A stretch of 64,000 nucleotides of DNA, from contig NZ_BNEA01000001.1 of assembly GCF_016860525.1 (NCBI RefSeq), positions 1,319,501-1,383,500 on the forward strand. Direction: 5' to 3'. A program made the translations under genes and the position numbers. Positions 25,182-33,363 of this stretch are shown piece by piece (positions within the stretch are counted from its first letter, which is position 1; every line of letters starts with the position of its first letter). Source of the stretch: Streptomyces rubradiris (GTDB lineage Bacteria > Actinomycetota > Actinomycetes > Streptomycetales > Streptomycetaceae). The notes under the pieces were generated by a model. It was given only the letters and a program-made list of their open reading frames with translations. It was not told the DNA's origin and did no database searches.

Positions 25182-26129
25182 ATGCGTACGCCCATTTTTC
25201 GGTATTTCATGCCCTTTACCGCCATCACGTCGGCCGCCCTGCTGCTCACCGCCTGCGGTTCCGGCTCCGGCGGTACGGGCGGTACGGACGCCCCGGGAGT
25301 GGCGGCCAAGAACGCCGGGATACCCACCACCGACGTCGTCTCCGCCATCCGGAAGGACCCGGCCGTGGCGAAGCTGCTGCCCGCCGGCACCACGAGCCTG
25401 ACCGTCGCGGTCAGCGTCGGCGGCACCCCGCCCGGCACCGCCTATCTGGGCGACGGCAAGACCCTGACCGGTCAGGACGTCGACTTCACCAAGGCGGTGG
25501 CCCGGGTGCTCGGCATCGAGCTGAAGGTGGAGCAGGCGAGCTTCGACGCGATCCTGCCCGCCCTGGACAGCGGCAAGTACGACTTCGGCGCCAGCAACTT
25601 CGGCGTCACCGACGAGCGCCGCAAGACCGTGGACTTCGTCACCTACGTCAACGACGGCCAGGGCTTCGCCACCCGCGCGGACAGCGACCTGGCGAAGATC
25701 ACCGACCTGAGGCAGCTGTGCGGCCTGAACGTGGCGACGGGCGCCGGCACCACCTTCGAGGCCACGCTGGAGCGCGGCAAGCACGTGTGCACCGACGCGG
25801 GCGAGAAGGCGTACCGGGTGCAGACCTACGGCGAGACGAGCGCGGTGTGGTCCTCGCTCCAGCAGGGCCGCAGCGACGTGGTGATGTCCACGATCAACGG
25901 CCTGCGCTACGCCGTCGCCCATCAGGACGGCCTGAAGTTCCTCAACGAGTACCACCGCCTGGACGTCGGTTTCGCCTTCAAGAAGGGCTCGAAGCTGGCG
26001 CCGGCCTTCCAGGCGGCCGTCAACAAGCTGCTCTCCGACGGCTCCTACGAGCGGATTCTCAAGAAGTGGGGGACGACCGGCTCGGCGATCGAGGAGTCCC
26101 GCGTCAGCCCGCCGGAACAGCGGAGCTGA
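25182..26129 (+). CDS. ABC transporter substrate-binding lipoprotein (amino acid/organosulfur type)
   Basis: A 315-residue lipoprotein; the lipobox LLTAC at 21-25 puts the lipidated Cys at 25. The mature protein is a family 3 periplasmic-type binding fold: GKTLTGQDVDFTKAVARVLGIELK, FDAILPALDSGKYDFGASNFGVTDERRK and a C-terminal LLSDGSYERILKKWG. An internal Cys pair (171 and about 197) may form a disulfide. It delivers ligand to the permease encoded divergently. The first codons are unusually AT-rich (ATTTTTCGGTATTTC), which may expose the start for regulation. Ligand identity is inferred only from the cysteine leader and the oxygenases. Confidence 0.92.
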   Translation: MRTPIFRYFMPFTAITSAALLLTACGSGSGGTGGTDAPGVAAKNAGIPTTDVVSAIRKDPAVAKLLPAGTTSLTVAVSVGGTPPGTAYLGDGKTLTGQDVDFTKAVARVLGIELKVEQASFDAILPALDSGKYDFGASNFGVTDERRKTVDFVTYVNDGQGFATRADSDLAKITDLRQLCGLNVATGAGTTFEATLERGKHVCTDAGEKAYRVQTYGETSAVWSSLQQGRSDVVMSTINGLRYAVAHQDGLKFLNEYHRLDVGFAFKKGSKLAPAFQAAVNKLLSDGSYERILKKWGTTGSAIEESRVSPPEQRS

Positions 26130-26162
26130 ACAGCGTCACCGAACAGCGCAACTGACGGCCAA

Positions 26163-26191
26163 ACGGGCCCCGGCGACCGGCCGGGGCCCGT
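26163..26191. terminator. hairpin terminator after the binding-protein gene
   Basis: A 12-bp perfect stem (ACGGGCCCCGGC and complement) with a 5-base loop, 34 bases after the stop codon. Confidence 0.8.
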
Positions 26192-26289
26192 CTGAGTGCC
26201 TGTCAGGATCACCCGGACGCACCTCTTCTCACCCGTCCGCCGCGAACAATCATATTTCACTCTCAGTCAGCAGCGGTGTGAGTCACGAC

Positions 26290-26304
26290 CCTTGGGGCAC
26301 AAGG
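26290..26304. promoter_or_regulatory. CCTTG-N5-CAAGG palindrome upstream of the SepF-like gene
   Basis: Within the 250-base upstream region of sflB, CCTTG-GGGCA-CAAGG repeats the palindrome at 4135-4149 (CCTTG-GGACA-CAAGG) with one base changed. The rest of this spacer shows an AT-richer patch at 26246-26262 but no consensus promoter that I trust. Confidence 0.4.
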
Positions 26305-26441
26305 ACTCTCGACGGATCGGCTGTGCACCAGTACCGTCACAAACCCCCCGCGCGGCGTCTATCCACTTGGCGCACCGTCCGCATCATGGATGACCATAGG
26401 GATGCGGAAAGCAAGAAAGACCGCTGTGAGAGGAGGCGTCC

Positions 26442-26879
26442 ATGGGATCGGTACGCAAGGCGAGTGCATGGCTCGGCCTCGTCGACGACAACGATGACGA
26501 GCGCTACTACGACGACGACTACTCCGAGGGCACCGAGTCCGGGGACGCCTGGGTCACCGACCCGCGCGTGCGGGTGGCCACGGACACCGCCGAGGAGAAG
26601 GGCCGCCGGATCGGCACGGTGACCCCGGACAGCTTCCGGGACGCCCGCGCCATCGGCGAACTGTTCCGGGACGGGGTCCCGGTCATCATGAACCTCACCA
26701 ACATGGAGCCCGGCGACGCCAAGCGGGTCGTGGACTTCGCGGCCGGGCTCATCTTCGGGCTGCGCGGCTCGATCGACCGCGTGTCCAACCGCGTGTTCCT
26801 GCTCACCCCGGCCGACACGGAGATCATCAGCGGCGAGGCGTCCGCGCACCGCTCCGACGGCTTCTTCAACCAGAGCTGA
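26442..26879 (+). CDS. sflB: SepF-like cell-division protein SflB
   Basis: A 145-residue SepF paralogue. It begins with an amphipathic helix ([14 protein letters not shown]) for membrane contact, then a very acidic linker, then the SepF core (about 60-135): [55 protein letters not shown]. Streptomyces carry a main SepF that anchors FtsZ and two paralogues, SflA and SflB, linked to tip growth and septum control; the adjacent acyl-CoA dehydrogenase matches my memory of the sflB neighbourhood. The start follows GAGAGGAGG. Confidence 0.85.
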   Translation: MGSVRKASAWLGLVDDNDDERYYDDDYSEGTESGDAWVTDPRVRVATDTAEEKGRRIGTVTPDSFRDARAIGELFRDGVPVIMNLTNMEPGDAKRVVDFAAGLIFGLRGSIDRVSNRVFLLTPADTEIISGEASAHRSDGFFNQS

Positions 26880-26909
26880 GGCAGGGCCGCTCACCGGCCC
26901 CGCCCTGCC
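26880..26909. terminator. bidirectional terminator between sflB and acyl-CoA dehydrogenase
   Basis: Nested inverted repeats: GGCAGGGC/GCCCTGCC as the outer arms and GGGCCG/CGGCCC as an alternative inner stem with a 5-base loop, between convergent stop codons. Confidence 0.65.
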
Positions 26910-26916
26910 AGGGGGC

Positions 26917-28107
26917 TCACCGGAAGGCGTCCAGCCCGGTGAGCGCCTTGCCCAGCACCAGCTGGTGCATCTCGACGGTGCCCTCGTAGGTGAGCACCGA
27001 CTCCAGATTGGTCGCGTGCCGCATCACCGGGTACTCCAGGGAGATCCCGTTGGCACCGAGGATCGTCCGCGCCGTACGGCAGATCTCGATGGCCTCGCGG
27101 ACGTTGTTGAGTTTCCCGAAGCTGACCTGTTCCGGACGCAGCCGCCCGGCGTCCATCCGCCGCCCCAGATGGTGGGCGAGCAGAATCCCCTTGTGCAGCT
27201 CCACGGCCATGTCGGCGAGCTTGGCCTGGGTGAGCTGGAAGCCGCCGATGGGCCGTCCGAACTGCTCCCGTGACGTCGCGTAGTCCAGGGCCGCCTCGAA
27301 GCTGCTGCGGGCGGCGCCCATCGCGCCCCACACGATGCCGTAGCGGGCGTGCGAGAGACAGCTGAGCGGTCCGCGCAGCCCGGTGGCCTCCGGCAGCACG
27401 GCGCTGCCGGGCAGCCGTACGCCGTCCAGGACCAGTTCGCTGGTGACCGAGGCGCGCAGGGACCACTTGTGCTTGATCTCCGGCGCCGAGAAGCCGGGGC
27501 TGTCGGTGGGCACGACGAAGCCGCGGATGCCCTCCTCCGTCTGCGCCCAGACCACGGCCACCCCGGCGACCGAACCGTTGGTGATCCACATCTTGCGGCC
27601 GCTGAGGACCCAGTCGCCGCCGTCACGCTTGGCGTGGGTGCGCATCGAGGCGGGGTCGGAGCCGTGGTCGGGCTCGGTCAGCCCGAAGCAGCCGATCACC
27701 TCGCCGGCCGCCATGCGCGGCAGCCACTGCCGCTTCTGCTCCTCGCTGCCGAACCGGTGGATGGCGTACATCGCCAGGGAGCCCTGCACGGAGACCAGCG
27801 ACCGGATGCCCGAGTCGGCCGCCTCCAGCTCCAGGCAGGCCAGGCCGTACTGCACGGCGCTCGCGCCCGAGCAGCCGTACCCGGTGAGCGACATGCCGAG
27901 GGCGCCGAGCGCGCCCAGTTCGCGGGCGAGGTCCCGGATGCCGGGCAGCTCGCCCTTCTCGTACCAGTCGGCGATGTGCGGCAGGACACGGTCGGCCGCC
28001 CAGCCGCGGACCGTGTCCCGGATCGCCAGGTCCTCAGGTTCCAGCAGATCGTCGATGCCGAGCGGGTCGGCGGCATCGAACGGGGGCAGCTTCGCGGACG
28101 CGGACAT
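26917..28107 (-). CDS. acyl-CoA dehydrogenase, glutaryl-CoA dehydrogenase-like
   Basis: A 396-residue FAD enzyme of acyl-CoA beta-oxidation or lysine/tryptophan breakdown. The N-terminal helices, a middle beta domain with CFGLTEPDHGSDPASM and WITNGSVAGVAVVWA, and the C-terminal SREQFGRPIGGFQLTQAKLADM block are all typical. The catalytic base is Glu375 in TYEGTVEMHQLVLG, the position used by glutaryl-CoA dehydrogenase. The ATG at 28107 follows GGAGGGTG. It is monocistronic, so the acyl substrate is not fixed by context. Confidence 0.92.
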   Translation of the reverse strand: MSASAKLPPFDAADPLGIDDLLEPEDLAIRDTVRGWAADRVLPHIADWYEKGELPGIRDLARELGALGALGMSLTGYGCSGASAVQYGLACLELEAADSGIRSLVSVQGSLAMYAIHRFGSEEQKRQWLPRMAAGEVIGCFGLTEPDHGSDPASMRTHAKRDGGDWVLSGRKMWITNGSVAGVAVVWAQTEEGIRGFVVPTDSPGFSAPEIKHKWSLRASVTSELVLDGVRLPGSAVLPEATGLRGPLSCLSHARYGIVWGAMGAARSSFEAALDYATSREQFGRPIGGFQLTQAKLADMAVELHKGILLAHHLGRRMDAGRLRPEQVSFGKLNNVREAIEICRTARTILGANGISLEYPVMRHATNLESVLTYEGTVEMHQLVLGKALTGLDAFR

Positions 28108-28264
28108 GGGACACCCTCCGGAACGGGAACGCGACAAAACTAGCAGCGCTAGTTACGGCTCTCCGGCCGACGTTACGGCGGAGCGTCCCACACGTCCAGA
28201 GCGGACCGGCAGGGTGGCCCATGCCAGGGGCGCGCTCTCCCGTACCGCCCGGCAAAGCCGGGGG

Positions 28265-29890
28265 TCAGGCGGTGACCCGTGGTTTGGCCGTGGCCGGCTC
28301 CGCCTCCCGGGGGGCCGGCAGCTCCACCTCGCCGCCGTCCGGTTCCTCGCCGCACTGCATGACCCACGGCAGCCGCAGTGCCAGCAGCGCGCCCAGCAGC
28401 AACAGCCCCGCGCTCACCAGCAGCGTCACATGCAGCCCGTGCACGAAGGAGTCGCGCGCCGCCCGGCGCAGCGCGGCACCGGCGCCCCCGCCGAGCCGCC
28501 CGGCCACCTCATATGCCTCGCCGAGCGAGTGGCCCGCCGCGTCCGCCGCGGGCCGGGGCACGCCGGGTACCGCGCGGAGCCCCGGGGCGTAGGCCGCGTT
28601 CATCACACTGCCCAGCAGCGCGATGCCGATGCCCGCGCCGAGCTGGTACGACGTCTCGCCGATCGCCGCCGCGCCACCGGCCCGGCCGGCCGGGGCCTCG
28701 CTCAGCATCGACTCGTACGCGCCGAAGAGGGTGGTCTCCAGACCGAAGCCCAGCAGCACGAACCCGGCCAGCAGCAGCGGCGGGTCGTCGGTGCCGCCCA
28801 TCGCGGTCAGGATCAGCACCGCGGCGGCCGTCAGGCAGAACCCGGCGCACACCATCCGGCGCGGTCCGAAGCGGCGCAGCACGCGGGCGCCCGCCAGGCC
28901 CGCCGCCATCGCCGCGACGGTCAGCGGCAGCAGCCTCAGCCCGGTCTCCAGCGGGGACAGCCCGAGCACCAGTTGCAGGTACTGCGCGGCGACCAGCTCC
29001 AGGCCGACCAGCGCGAGCATGGCCAGCACGATGCAGCCCACCGAGGTGCCGAACGCGGGCCGGGCGAACATGCGCAGCTCCACCAGCGGGTGCGGGCGGT
29101 GCCGCTGGCGCCGTACGAAGAGGAAGAGGAGGGCGGCGCCGGCCAGCAGGGGCAGCACGGTGACCGGGCTCGCCGCCGCCTCCCCGCCGCCGAGCCGCTT
29201 CACCCCGAGGACGCAGCCGAAGAGCCCGCCCGCCGCGAGCAGCGCGCCGGTCACGTCCCAGGGGCCGCCGTCCGTGCCCCGCGACTCCGGCAGCAGCATC
29301 CGGCCCACCGGAAGGCTGACCAGCATCAACGGGATGTTGACCAGGAAGACCGAACCCCACCAGAAGTGCTCCAGCAGGAACCCGCCGAGCAGCGGCCCGA
29401 CCGCCGCGCCGACCGCCGCCACCGCGCTCCAGACGCCGATGGCGAGGGCGCGCTCGCGCCGGTCGGGGAAGACCTGCCGGAGGATCGACAGGGTCGCCGG
29501 CATGATCATCGCGCCGCCGGCGCCGAGCAGCGCGCGGGCGAGGATGAGCATCGGCGCGCTCCCGGCGAACGCGGCCAGGGCGGAGGCGACGCCGAAGAGG
29601 CCGTAGCCGAGCAGCAGCACCCGTCTGCGGCCGACCCGGTCCCCCAGGGTGCCGAAGAGGATCAGCAGCGAGGCGCAGACCAGCGGATAGACGTCGACGA
29701 TCCACAGCAGTTCCACGGCGCCGGGCCGGAGGTCCTCGGTGACGGCGGGGACCGCGACGTGCAGCACGGTGGCGTCGAGTGCGACGAGCAGCAGGCTCGC
29801 GCACAGGACGACGAGGACGACCCACCGGTCGGCACCGGCCCCGGCCGCCCGACGATGCCGCCCTACGGCAGCCGTGGTCGTCCCGGACAT
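28265..29890 (-). CDS. MFS exporter, DHA2 (EmrB/QacA) family
   Basis: A 541-residue membrane protein with about 14 predicted helices. Motif A appears as GDRVGRRRVLLLGYGLFG, motif B-like LGAGGAMIMPATLSILRQVF follows, and the N-terminal LLVALDATVLHVAVPAVTEDL is the DHA2 opening. It exports drugs or metabolites by proton antiport. The ATG follows GGGAGGT. No dedicated TetR/MarR gene is adjacent, but a CGAGT-G-ACTCG palindrome lies about 110 bases upstream. Confidence 0.92.
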   Translation of the reverse strand: MSGTTTAAVGRHRRAAGAGADRWVVLVVLCASLLLVALDATVLHVAVPAVTEDLRPGAVELLWIVDVYPLVCASLLILFGTLGDRVGRRRVLLLGYGLFGVASALAAFAGSAPMLILARALLGAGGAMIMPATLSILRQVFPDRRERALAIGVWSAVAAVGAAVGPLLGGFLLEHFWWGSVFLVNIPLMLVSLPVGRMLLPESRGTDGGPWDVTGALLAAGGLFGCVLGVKRLGGGEAAASPVTVLPLLAGAALLFLFVRRQRHRPHPLVELRMFARPAFGTSVGCIVLAMLALVGLELVAAQYLQLVLGLSPLETGLRLLPLTVAAMAAGLAGARVLRRFGPRRMVCAGFCLTAAAVLILTAMGGTDDPPLLLAGFVLLGFGLETTLFGAYESMLSEAPAGRAGGAAAIGETSYQLGAGIGIALLGSVMNAAYAPGLRAVPGVPRPAADAAGHSLGEAYEVAGRLGGGAGAALRRAARDSFVHGLHVTLLVSAGLLLLGALLALRLPWVMQCGEEPDGGEVELPAPREAEPATAKPRVTA

Positions 29891-29995
29891 GTACGTACCT
29901 CCCAGATGATCCCTCGCGCGGGGCGGACCGACGGGGTGGGGACTGCCCGTCGTACGGCCGGAGCGAGCGGTGTCTCCGGCCCGCGCGAACCCACG

Positions 29996-30006
29996 CGAGT
30001 GACTCG
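29996..30006. promoter_or_regulatory. small palindrome upstream of the MFS gene
   Basis: CGAGT-G-ACTCG, with a second CGCGAGTC ten bases on, lies in the 259-base spacer between the MFS gene and the divergent mannosyltransferase gene. It could be a repressor site; evidence is the symmetry alone. Confidence 0.25.
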
Positions 30007-30149
30007 TCAGCGTACGCGAGTCGGCCGTGCGGACACGTGGCGGACCTCTCACACGCGCGAGGCAACCCGTGTGGCGTACCGCACGCCACCAGCCCTTGAC
30101 CGTGACCCGGCGGCCGGTTCGGTGCGCGGCGCGGTCGATAATCGAGCCC

Positions 30150-31361
30150 GTGAGCGATCTTGACACGCGCGTGGTCCCGGCCCGCGCCCCCCTCCTCCGC
30201 CGGGCGGCCCCGGCCCTGCTGGGCTACGCGGCGGTCCGCGCCCTGGGGCTGGCGGTGCTGGCCGGGTGGAGCGCGGCGCGCGGCAAGAGCGCCTACACGC
30301 TGCTGACCGCGCGCTGGGACTCGCTGTGGTACACGCGGGTCGCCGAACTGGGCTACGGCTACGAGGTGCGGCTGCCGAACGGGGACGTCCACTCCAACCT
30401 GGCGTTCTTCCCGCTGCTGCCCTGGCTGGAGCGGCTGCTGCACGCCCTCACCCCGCTGTCGTACGCGGACGCCGGGTTCGTGGTGAGCCTGCTGGCCTCG
30501 CTCGCCGCCGCGACCGGGATCTTCGCCGTCGCGGACCGGCTGTACGGTCCCCGGACCGGCTTCTTCGCGGTGCTGCTGTGGGCGGTGCTGCCGGTCGGGA
30601 TCGTCCAGTCGATGGCGTACAGCGAGTCGCTGTTCACGGCGCTGGCCGCCTGGTCCCTCTACGCGGTGCTGACCGGGCGGTGGGTGAGCGCGGGTGCGCT
30701 CGCGGCGCTGGCGGGGCTGACCCGGCCGGTGGGTGCGGCGGTGGTCGCCGCGGTGTGGACGGCGGGCGTGCTCTCGCTCGTACGAGAACGCGGCACGCGC
30801 CACGCACCGGGCGCGCGCCCCGGCACGCCCGCCCCCGGCGGCTCGGCCGGGCCCGGTGCTCCCGCCCGGCGGCGTGTGCTCGGCATGCTGCTCGCTCCGC
30901 TCGGGGCCGCCGGGTACGTCCTGTGGGTCGGCCACCGCACCGGCGCGGGTCCGCTCGGCTATCTGGACGTGCAGGCCGGATGGCGCAACGGCTTCGACGG
31001 CGGCTACGCCTTCGCCCGCTTCGTGGCCGGCCGGTTCACGTCCTTTCCGTCCGCCCTTGCCGGCCTCGGCCTGATCGCCGGCGTGGCCCTGCTGATCTGG
31101 CTGTACGTCACCTGTGTGCGCCGGCGCCAGCCGGCCGCGCCGCTGGTGTACACGGGCGTCGTCCTCGCCCTCGCCCTGTGCGCGTCCAGCTACTTCGGTT
31201 CCAAGCCACGGCTGCTGATGCCCGCCTTCCCCCTGCTGCTGCCGCTCGCCGGTGCCCTGGCCCGCCGGCGCCCGCCGGTCGCGGCCCTGGTCACGGCCGG
31301 TCTGGCGGGCGCGGCGGCGGTCTACGGGGCGTTCTGGCTGAACGGCTCCGGGCCTCCATGA
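30150..31361 (+). CDS. PIG-V-like mannosyltransferase / GT-C membrane glycosyltransferase
   Basis: A 403-residue polytopic membrane protein. After the first helix comes ARWDSLWYTRVAELGYGYE, the loop with the catalytic-type Asp found in PIG-V and related GT-C enzymes; later SMAYSESLFTALAAWSLYA and SSYFGSKPRLLMPAFPLLLPLA are characteristic. It would use a lipid-linked sugar on the outer face of the membrane, for glycolipid or protein mannosylation. I chose the GTG at 30150; GATAAT eight bases before it could be a -10 box for a leaderless mRNA. Confidence 0.82.
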   Translation: MSDLDTRVVPARAPLLRRAAPALLGYAAVRALGLAVLAGWSAARGKSAYTLLTARWDSLWYTRVAELGYGYEVRLPNGDVHSNLAFFPLLPWLERLLHALTPLSYADAGFVVSLLASLAAATGIFAVADRLYGPRTGFFAVLLWAVLPVGIVQSMAYSESLFTALAAWSLYAVLTGRWVSAGALAALAGLTRPVGAAVVAAVWTAGVLSLVRERGTRHAPGARPGTPAPGGSAGPGAPARRRVLGMLLAPLGAAGYVLWVGHRTGAGPLGYLDVQAGWRNGFDGGYAFARFVAGRFTSFPSALAGLGLIAGVALLIWLYVTCVRRRQPAAPLVYTGVVLALALCASSYFGSKPRLLMPAFPLLLPLAGALARRRPPVAALVTAGLAGAAAVYGAFWLNGSGPP

Positions 31362-31599
31362 TCGAATCCGTCGGCCCGATGACGTCCGGGAGAATTCCAC
31401 GCCAGGACCGGGTTAACGCATTCATAAGCGCCATATAAACAACACCCGGCGCGATCAAAGGAATTGACCCGATCGGCCTCCCCGGATTGCGGAATCGCAG
31501 GAATTCTGGCCGCCCTTGAGAGGTTTCCCACATCACATCGTCATCACAAAGCAGCAGTTTCGACCGGGAACACCGCTCACTCGCTGTAACGTCGATTGG

Positions 31600-32619
31600 G
31601 TGCGTACCGAACGAAACCTCACCCGGCGTCTGGACCGGGTGTTCGCCAGACTGGACCGGGAGCCGGAACGCCCGGCCCACATCGATATGCCGCGGATGAG
31701 CCGGCACCGGGTCGTGCTGTTCTCCGCGACCCTGGCCTTCTACCTGGCGATCGTGTGGGCCGTCGTGACCACCTCCTGGCTGGTCCGGCTGGACTGGCAG
31801 GTCATGTTCTTCCGGCCGTACCAGCAGTGGCCGGAGATCCACGCGTTCCTCGACTACTACGTGGTGCTGGGCCAGCGCGGCCCCACCGCCGTGATGGTCG
31901 CGGCCTGGCTCGGCTGGCGCTCCTGGCGGCAGCACACCGTGCGCCCGCTGCTCACCCTCGCCACCTCGCTGCTGCTGCTGAACGCCACCGTCGGCGCCGC
32001 CAAGATCGGCATGGGACGGCTCGGCCCGCACTACGCCACCACGATCGGCTCGAACGAGATGGGCCTGGGCGGCGATATATTTCCCAGCGGCCACACCGCC
32101 AACGCGGTCGTCACCTGGGGCATCCTGGCCTATCTGGCCTCCACCCCGAGAGCGCGCCGCTGGCTGTCGGCCCTCTCCGCGGTCACCTCGCTCGGCGTCG
32201 GCCTCACCACCGTCTACCTCGGTACGCACTGGCTGAGCGACGTGTTGCTGGGCTGGGCCGCCGGCCTGCTGATCCTGCTCGCCCTGCCCTGGTTCGAGCC
32301 GCTGATCGCCAAGACCGAACTGTGGCTGTTCGACCTGCGCGACCGCTGGCGCACCCGCCGCGGCGGGTCCGAGCCGGCCGTCCCGGTCACCCCGGTCGCG
32401 CTCCGGCCGCTCGGCACCCCGGCGGAGCAGCCGGCCCCGGCCCGCGAACCGGTCTCCCCGACCCGGGCCTCCCGGGGCCTTGCGCACCTGGCTCCGGGAC
32501 CGCACACCATCCGCTCGGAGCGCACCCCGGTCTCCCCGGCGGGCAGCCGTCGCCCGCCGCACGCCGACCGCGTCCCGCGCGGCACGAACCAGCCGGCCCG
32601 CCCCCTGACGGGCGGCTGA
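31600..32619 (+). CDS. PAP2-superfamily membrane protein with variant active site
   Basis: A 339-residue membrane protein with about six helices and a Pro/Arg-rich C-terminal tail of 90 residues. The core resembles the phosphatidic acid phosphatase fold: motif 1 KIGMGRLGP, motif 2 FPSGHTAN, motif 3 TTVYLGTHWLSD. The motif 2 and 3 histidines are present, but the phosphate-binding arginines of motif 1 (RP, here GP) and motif 3 (SR, here TT) are replaced. It may dephosphorylate a polyprenyl or lipid phosphate with altered chemistry, or be a binding protein. GTG start at 31600; the 238-base spacer before it is AT-richer than average. Confidence 0.78.
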   Translation: MRTERNLTRRLDRVFARLDREPERPAHIDMPRMSRHRVVLFSATLAFYLAIVWAVVTTSWLVRLDWQVMFFRPYQQWPEIHAFLDYYVVLGQRGPTAVMVAAWLGWRSWRQHTVRPLLTLATSLLLLNATVGAAKIGMGRLGPHYATTIGSNEMGLGGDIFPSGHTANAVVTWGILAYLASTPRARRWLSALSAVTSLGVGLTTVYLGTHWLSDVLLGWAAGLLILLALPWFEPLIAKTELWLFDLRDRWRTRRGGSEPAVPVTPVALRPLGTPAEQPAPAREPVSPTRASRGLAHLAPGPHTIRSERTPVSPAGSRRPPHADRVPRGTNQPARPLTGG

Positions 32620-32659
32620 CGGTACATCGGGCGACGGGGTCCGGTACGCACCACCTCCC

Positions 32660-32728
32660 CCCGGCGCCGGTACGACGAGGGCCCCGCTCCTGCGGCAGGA
32701 GCGGGGCCCTCGTCGTACCGGCGCCGGG
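32660..32728. terminator. perfect 34-bp inverted repeat, bidirectional terminator
   Basis: Bases 32660-32693 are the exact reverse complement of 32695-32728 around a single central base. The right arm abuts the stop codon of the I78 gene and the left arm lies 41 bases after the PAP2 stop. It is far longer than needed for termination. Confidence 0.85.
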
Positions 32729-32944
32729 TCACCCCCTCCAGGCCCGGCTCACCCGGTCGTCCCGTACCTCGAAGTTCAGCCGTCCGGCCCGGTACTCCAT
32801 GGTGATAATCGCACCCGGCGGCAGCGACCGTACCGTGGTCCAGCCGCGCCGCCGGGCGAGCCGCTCGGCGTGGGCGGCGTCCAGGCCGACGTACCCGTCC
32901 GGATTGTCCTGGGGCTCCGCTGGCGGAGTGGGAATCGGTGCCAT
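32729..32944 (-). CDS. I78-family peptidase inhibitor
   Basis: A 71-residue protein with the I78 signature TVRSLPPGAIITMEYRAGRLNFEV and the preceding YVGLDAAHAERLARRRGW helix. Family members inhibit serine proteases of the subtilisin or trypsin fold. There is no signal peptide, so it probably acts inside the cell or is released on lysis. Secreted S1 protease is encoded 15 kb away but not linked. Confidence 0.85.
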   Translation of the reverse strand: MAPIPTPPAEPQDNPDGYVGLDAAHAERLARRRGWTTVRSLPPGAIITMEYRAGRLNFEVRDDRVSRAWRG

Positions 32945-33363
32945 ACGGCCACGCTAGCCGGGCCCGGCCGGGCAGGAGAAGCGGCCGTCCCCGGTCACAT
33001 CTCCGTCACAGCTTCCGCTCCCGGGTTTTGTCCGAAGTCCGTCACACGTGCGGGGGGTTTCCGTTCGGCTTACCGGGGTAATCGAACAGAATTCACGCGT
33101 GTCGGACGGCGCCTTCGAATTCCCCGGCGGAAAGTGCCGCAGTGGGGACCGGGGCGGACCCCGGGCGCGATTCCCCGCGCAATCCGGTGCGGTGCCACGG
33201 CATCTGACGCCACATGGGAAATTCACGGATCCGGCGCCCCCGGGCCGCGCCCCGCCCCGGTGCACGGCCCGGCGGGCATCCCGGCGGCCGCTCGCGGGTA
33301 CCCGCCCGCGGGCCGGGGCGACCGGCGGGCGGGCCCGGGCGCGACGATGCGAAGGGGCGAGCG
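32945..33363. other. 419-base region upstream of ctaD without a supported gene
   Basis: The region separates the divergent I78 and ctaD genes. It holds AT-richer patches near 33058-33100 (TTACCGGGGTAATCG and GAATTC repeats) that could be promoter elements. A CACGCGTG octamer near 33097 faintly recalls redox-regulator sites but lacks the flanking TGTGA arms. Confidence 0.4.

Noticed and set aside
33080..33110. Possible redox-regulator (Rex-type) operator before ctaD
   Set aside because: Only CACGCGTG is symmetrical; the flanking TGTGA/TCACA arms expected of the site are missing.
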